Source: Candidatus Atribacteria bacterium 1244-E10-H5-B2 (GTDB taxonomy: Bacteria > Atribacterota > JS1 > SB-45 > 34-128). From it: a DNA stretch of 6,961 nt. Where the stretch lies: positions 1-6,961 of the forward strand of contig NMQN01000693.1 in assembly GCA_003575245.1 (NCBI GenBank), given 5' to 3'. The notes under the pieces were generated by a model. It had not been told where the DNA came from and searched no databases. It saw nothing but the letters and a program-made list of their open reading frames with translations. Positions 5,698 through 6,961 of this stretch are shown in pieces (positions within the stretch are counted from its first letter, which is position 1; the number at the start of each line of letters is the position of its first letter). The position numbers and the translations under genes are program-made.

Positions 5698-6961
5698 AAT
5701 TTATCAACTCCTATCATTTTAGATATAGGTGAATTTGGAGCCACCATAGGAAATACATTTTCTTCTTTGGGGATAATGCAATCAATTAAAACAAATTTAT
5801 CTAAAGAAAGGGCTTTTTCTAAAGCAGGATATAACTCTTGTTTTTTATTCACTCTTATTCCCGTTCCTCCATAAGCTTCAACTAACTTCACAAAATCAGG
5901 ATTGCCATTTAAAGTAGTTTCCGCATATCTTTTATCAAAAAATAATTCCTGCCATTGTCTTACCATTCCCAAATAACCATTATTCATAATAATCACCGTA
6001 ATAGCCAAATTATTATTAACAGCAGTAGCTATTTCTTGTTGATTCATCTGAAAACTACCGTCTCCTGAAATACAAATTACTGTTTTTTCAGGACAACCCA
6101 TCTTTGCACCAAGAGCAGCAGGAAAACCATATCCCATTGTCCCCAAGCCTCCCGAGGAAATAAAACTGCGAGGTTGGGTATATTGGTAATACTGGGCAGC
6201 CCACATTTGGTGTTGCCCCACACTGGTAACAATTATTGTATTATTCTTTGCAATTTTACTAATTGTTTCCATAATATATTGTGGTTTTAGCTCTTGGTTG
6301 TTAATATATTTTAAGGGATATTTTCTTTTAAGGTCTTCTATCGTATTTAACCACTCTGTTTCTTTCTTTTTAAGAATATATTTATTTAATTTTTCTAATA
6401 TATTCTTGGTATCACCTATAATGGGAATATCTACCAAAACATTTTTCCCTACTTCAGCCGGATCAATATCAATGTGAATTATCTTGGCTTTCAAAGCAAA
6501 TTCATCTAATTTTCCGGTAATTCGATCGTCAAATCTTACTCCTAAAGCAATGATTAAATCAGCATCACTAATAGCATAATTTGCGTAAGCAGTGCCATGC
6601 ATGCCCAACATTCCCAAAGATAGAGAGTGAGTTTCGGGAAAAGAGCCTAAACCCATTAAAGTTGTAGTAACCGGGATATTAGTTTTAAGAACCAAATCTC
6701 TTAATTCCGAAGAAGCATTTGAGGAAATTACTCCTCCTCCTGTATAAATAATTGGTTTTTTTGCCTTGCTTATTTCTTGCGCTGCTGCCTTAATCTGTTT
6801 AACATTTCCATTAAAAGTTGGTTTATAACTATTTAGACTAACACTTTCAGGGTATTTAAACTCAGTTTGTGCTAATTGGATATCTTTAGGAAAATCTATT
6901 AATACTGGTCCTGGTCTTCCTGTTCGGGCAATATAAAAAGCTTCCTGCACAATCCTGGCTA
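5694..6961 (-). CDS. ilvB: Acetolactate synthase large subunit, 5' end missing
   Basis: Thiamine-diphosphate enzyme joining two pyruvates to acetolactate, or pyruvate and 2-oxobutyrate to acetohydroxybutyrate; first common step of the pathway. The window holds 421 complete codons plus the stop; roughly the first 140-150 residues, including the catalytic Glu of the N-terminal domain, are outside. Visible in order are RPGPVLIDFPKD, the central FAD-binding domain with GVRFDDRITGK and HIDIDPAEVGKN, and the C-terminal domain with the thiamine-diphosphate motif GDGSF ending in NNGYLGMVRQWQ, then PMVAPNSPIS close to the C-terminus. Position 6950 is a GTG that could be mistaken for a start, but codons ALA-ARG-ILE precede it in frame and match the family, so it is internal. 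It overlaps ilvN by 4 bases. All visible motifs are intact. Confidence 0.97.
   Translation of the reverse strand, partial: ARIVQEAFYIARTGRPGPVLIDFPKDIQLAQTEFKYPESVSLNSYKPTFNGNVKQIKAAAQEISKAKKPIIYTGGGVISSNASSELRDLVLKTNIPVTTTLMGLGSFPETHSLSLGMLGMHGTAYANYAISDADLIIALGVRFDDRITGKLDEFALKAKIIHIDIDPAEVGKNVLVDIPIIGDTKNILEKLNKYILKKKETEWLNTIEDLKRKYPLKYINNQELKPQYIMETISKIAKNNTIIVTSVGQHQMWAAQYYQYTQPRSFISSGGLGTMGYGFPAALGAKMGCPEKTVICISGDGSFQMNQQEIATAVNNNLAITVIIMNNGYLGMVRQWQELFFDKRYAETTLNGNPDFVKLVEAYGGTGIRVNKKQELYPALEKALSLDKFVLIDCIIPKEENVFPMVAPNSPISKMIGVDKL

Noticed and set aside
6948..6950. GTG as the ilvB start
   Set aside because: In-frame family-conserved residues precede it and the TPP-binding N-terminal domain would be missing; the gene runs off the window.

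Overview
The window is an AT-rich bacterial segment devoted almost entirely to branched-chain amino acid biosynthesis. All six genes lie on the minus strand, so they read from right to left: ilvB (acetolactate synthase large subunit, 5' end cut off by the window edge), ilvN (small regulatory subunit), ilvC (ketol-acid reductoisomerase), pheA (prephenate dehydratase), leuA (2-isopropylmalate synthase), and a second LeuA-family gene resembling Leptospira-type citramalate synthase, cimA (3' end cut off). No RNA gene, CRISPR array, insertion sequence or phage gene was seen.

Layout in transcription order: ilvB and ilvN overlap by 4 bases (ATGA). A 116-base gap with a weak promoter-like sequence precedes ilvC. 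A 213-base gap rich in inverted repeats separates ilvC from pheA. pheA and leuA are 47 bases apart and probably co-transcribed. A 257-base gap filled with short phased repeats precedes cimA.

Together IlvBN and IlvC catalyse the first two shared steps of valine, leucine and isoleucine synthesis. LeuA opens the leucine branch. The CimA-like enzyme would make citramalate from pyruvate and acetyl-CoA, feeding 2-oxobutyrate into isoleucine synthesis without threonine deaminase. PheA belongs to phenylalanine synthesis and is the odd member. The remaining genes of these pathways (ilvD, ilvE, leuBCD) are not in the window.

The host cannot be named with confidence. The low GC content, the Leptospira/Bacteroidetes-like CimA and the intergenic DNA built from degenerate 7-8 base repeats suggest an uncultured or deep-branching bacterial lineage, but this is a guess. 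The points most worth checking are an acidic residue in the IlvC cofactor loop that predicts NADH use, the specificity residues separating the two LeuA paralogues, and the repeat-derived, mutually exclusive hairpins upstream of pheA. I found no wholly new system; the coding content is recognisable metabolism.
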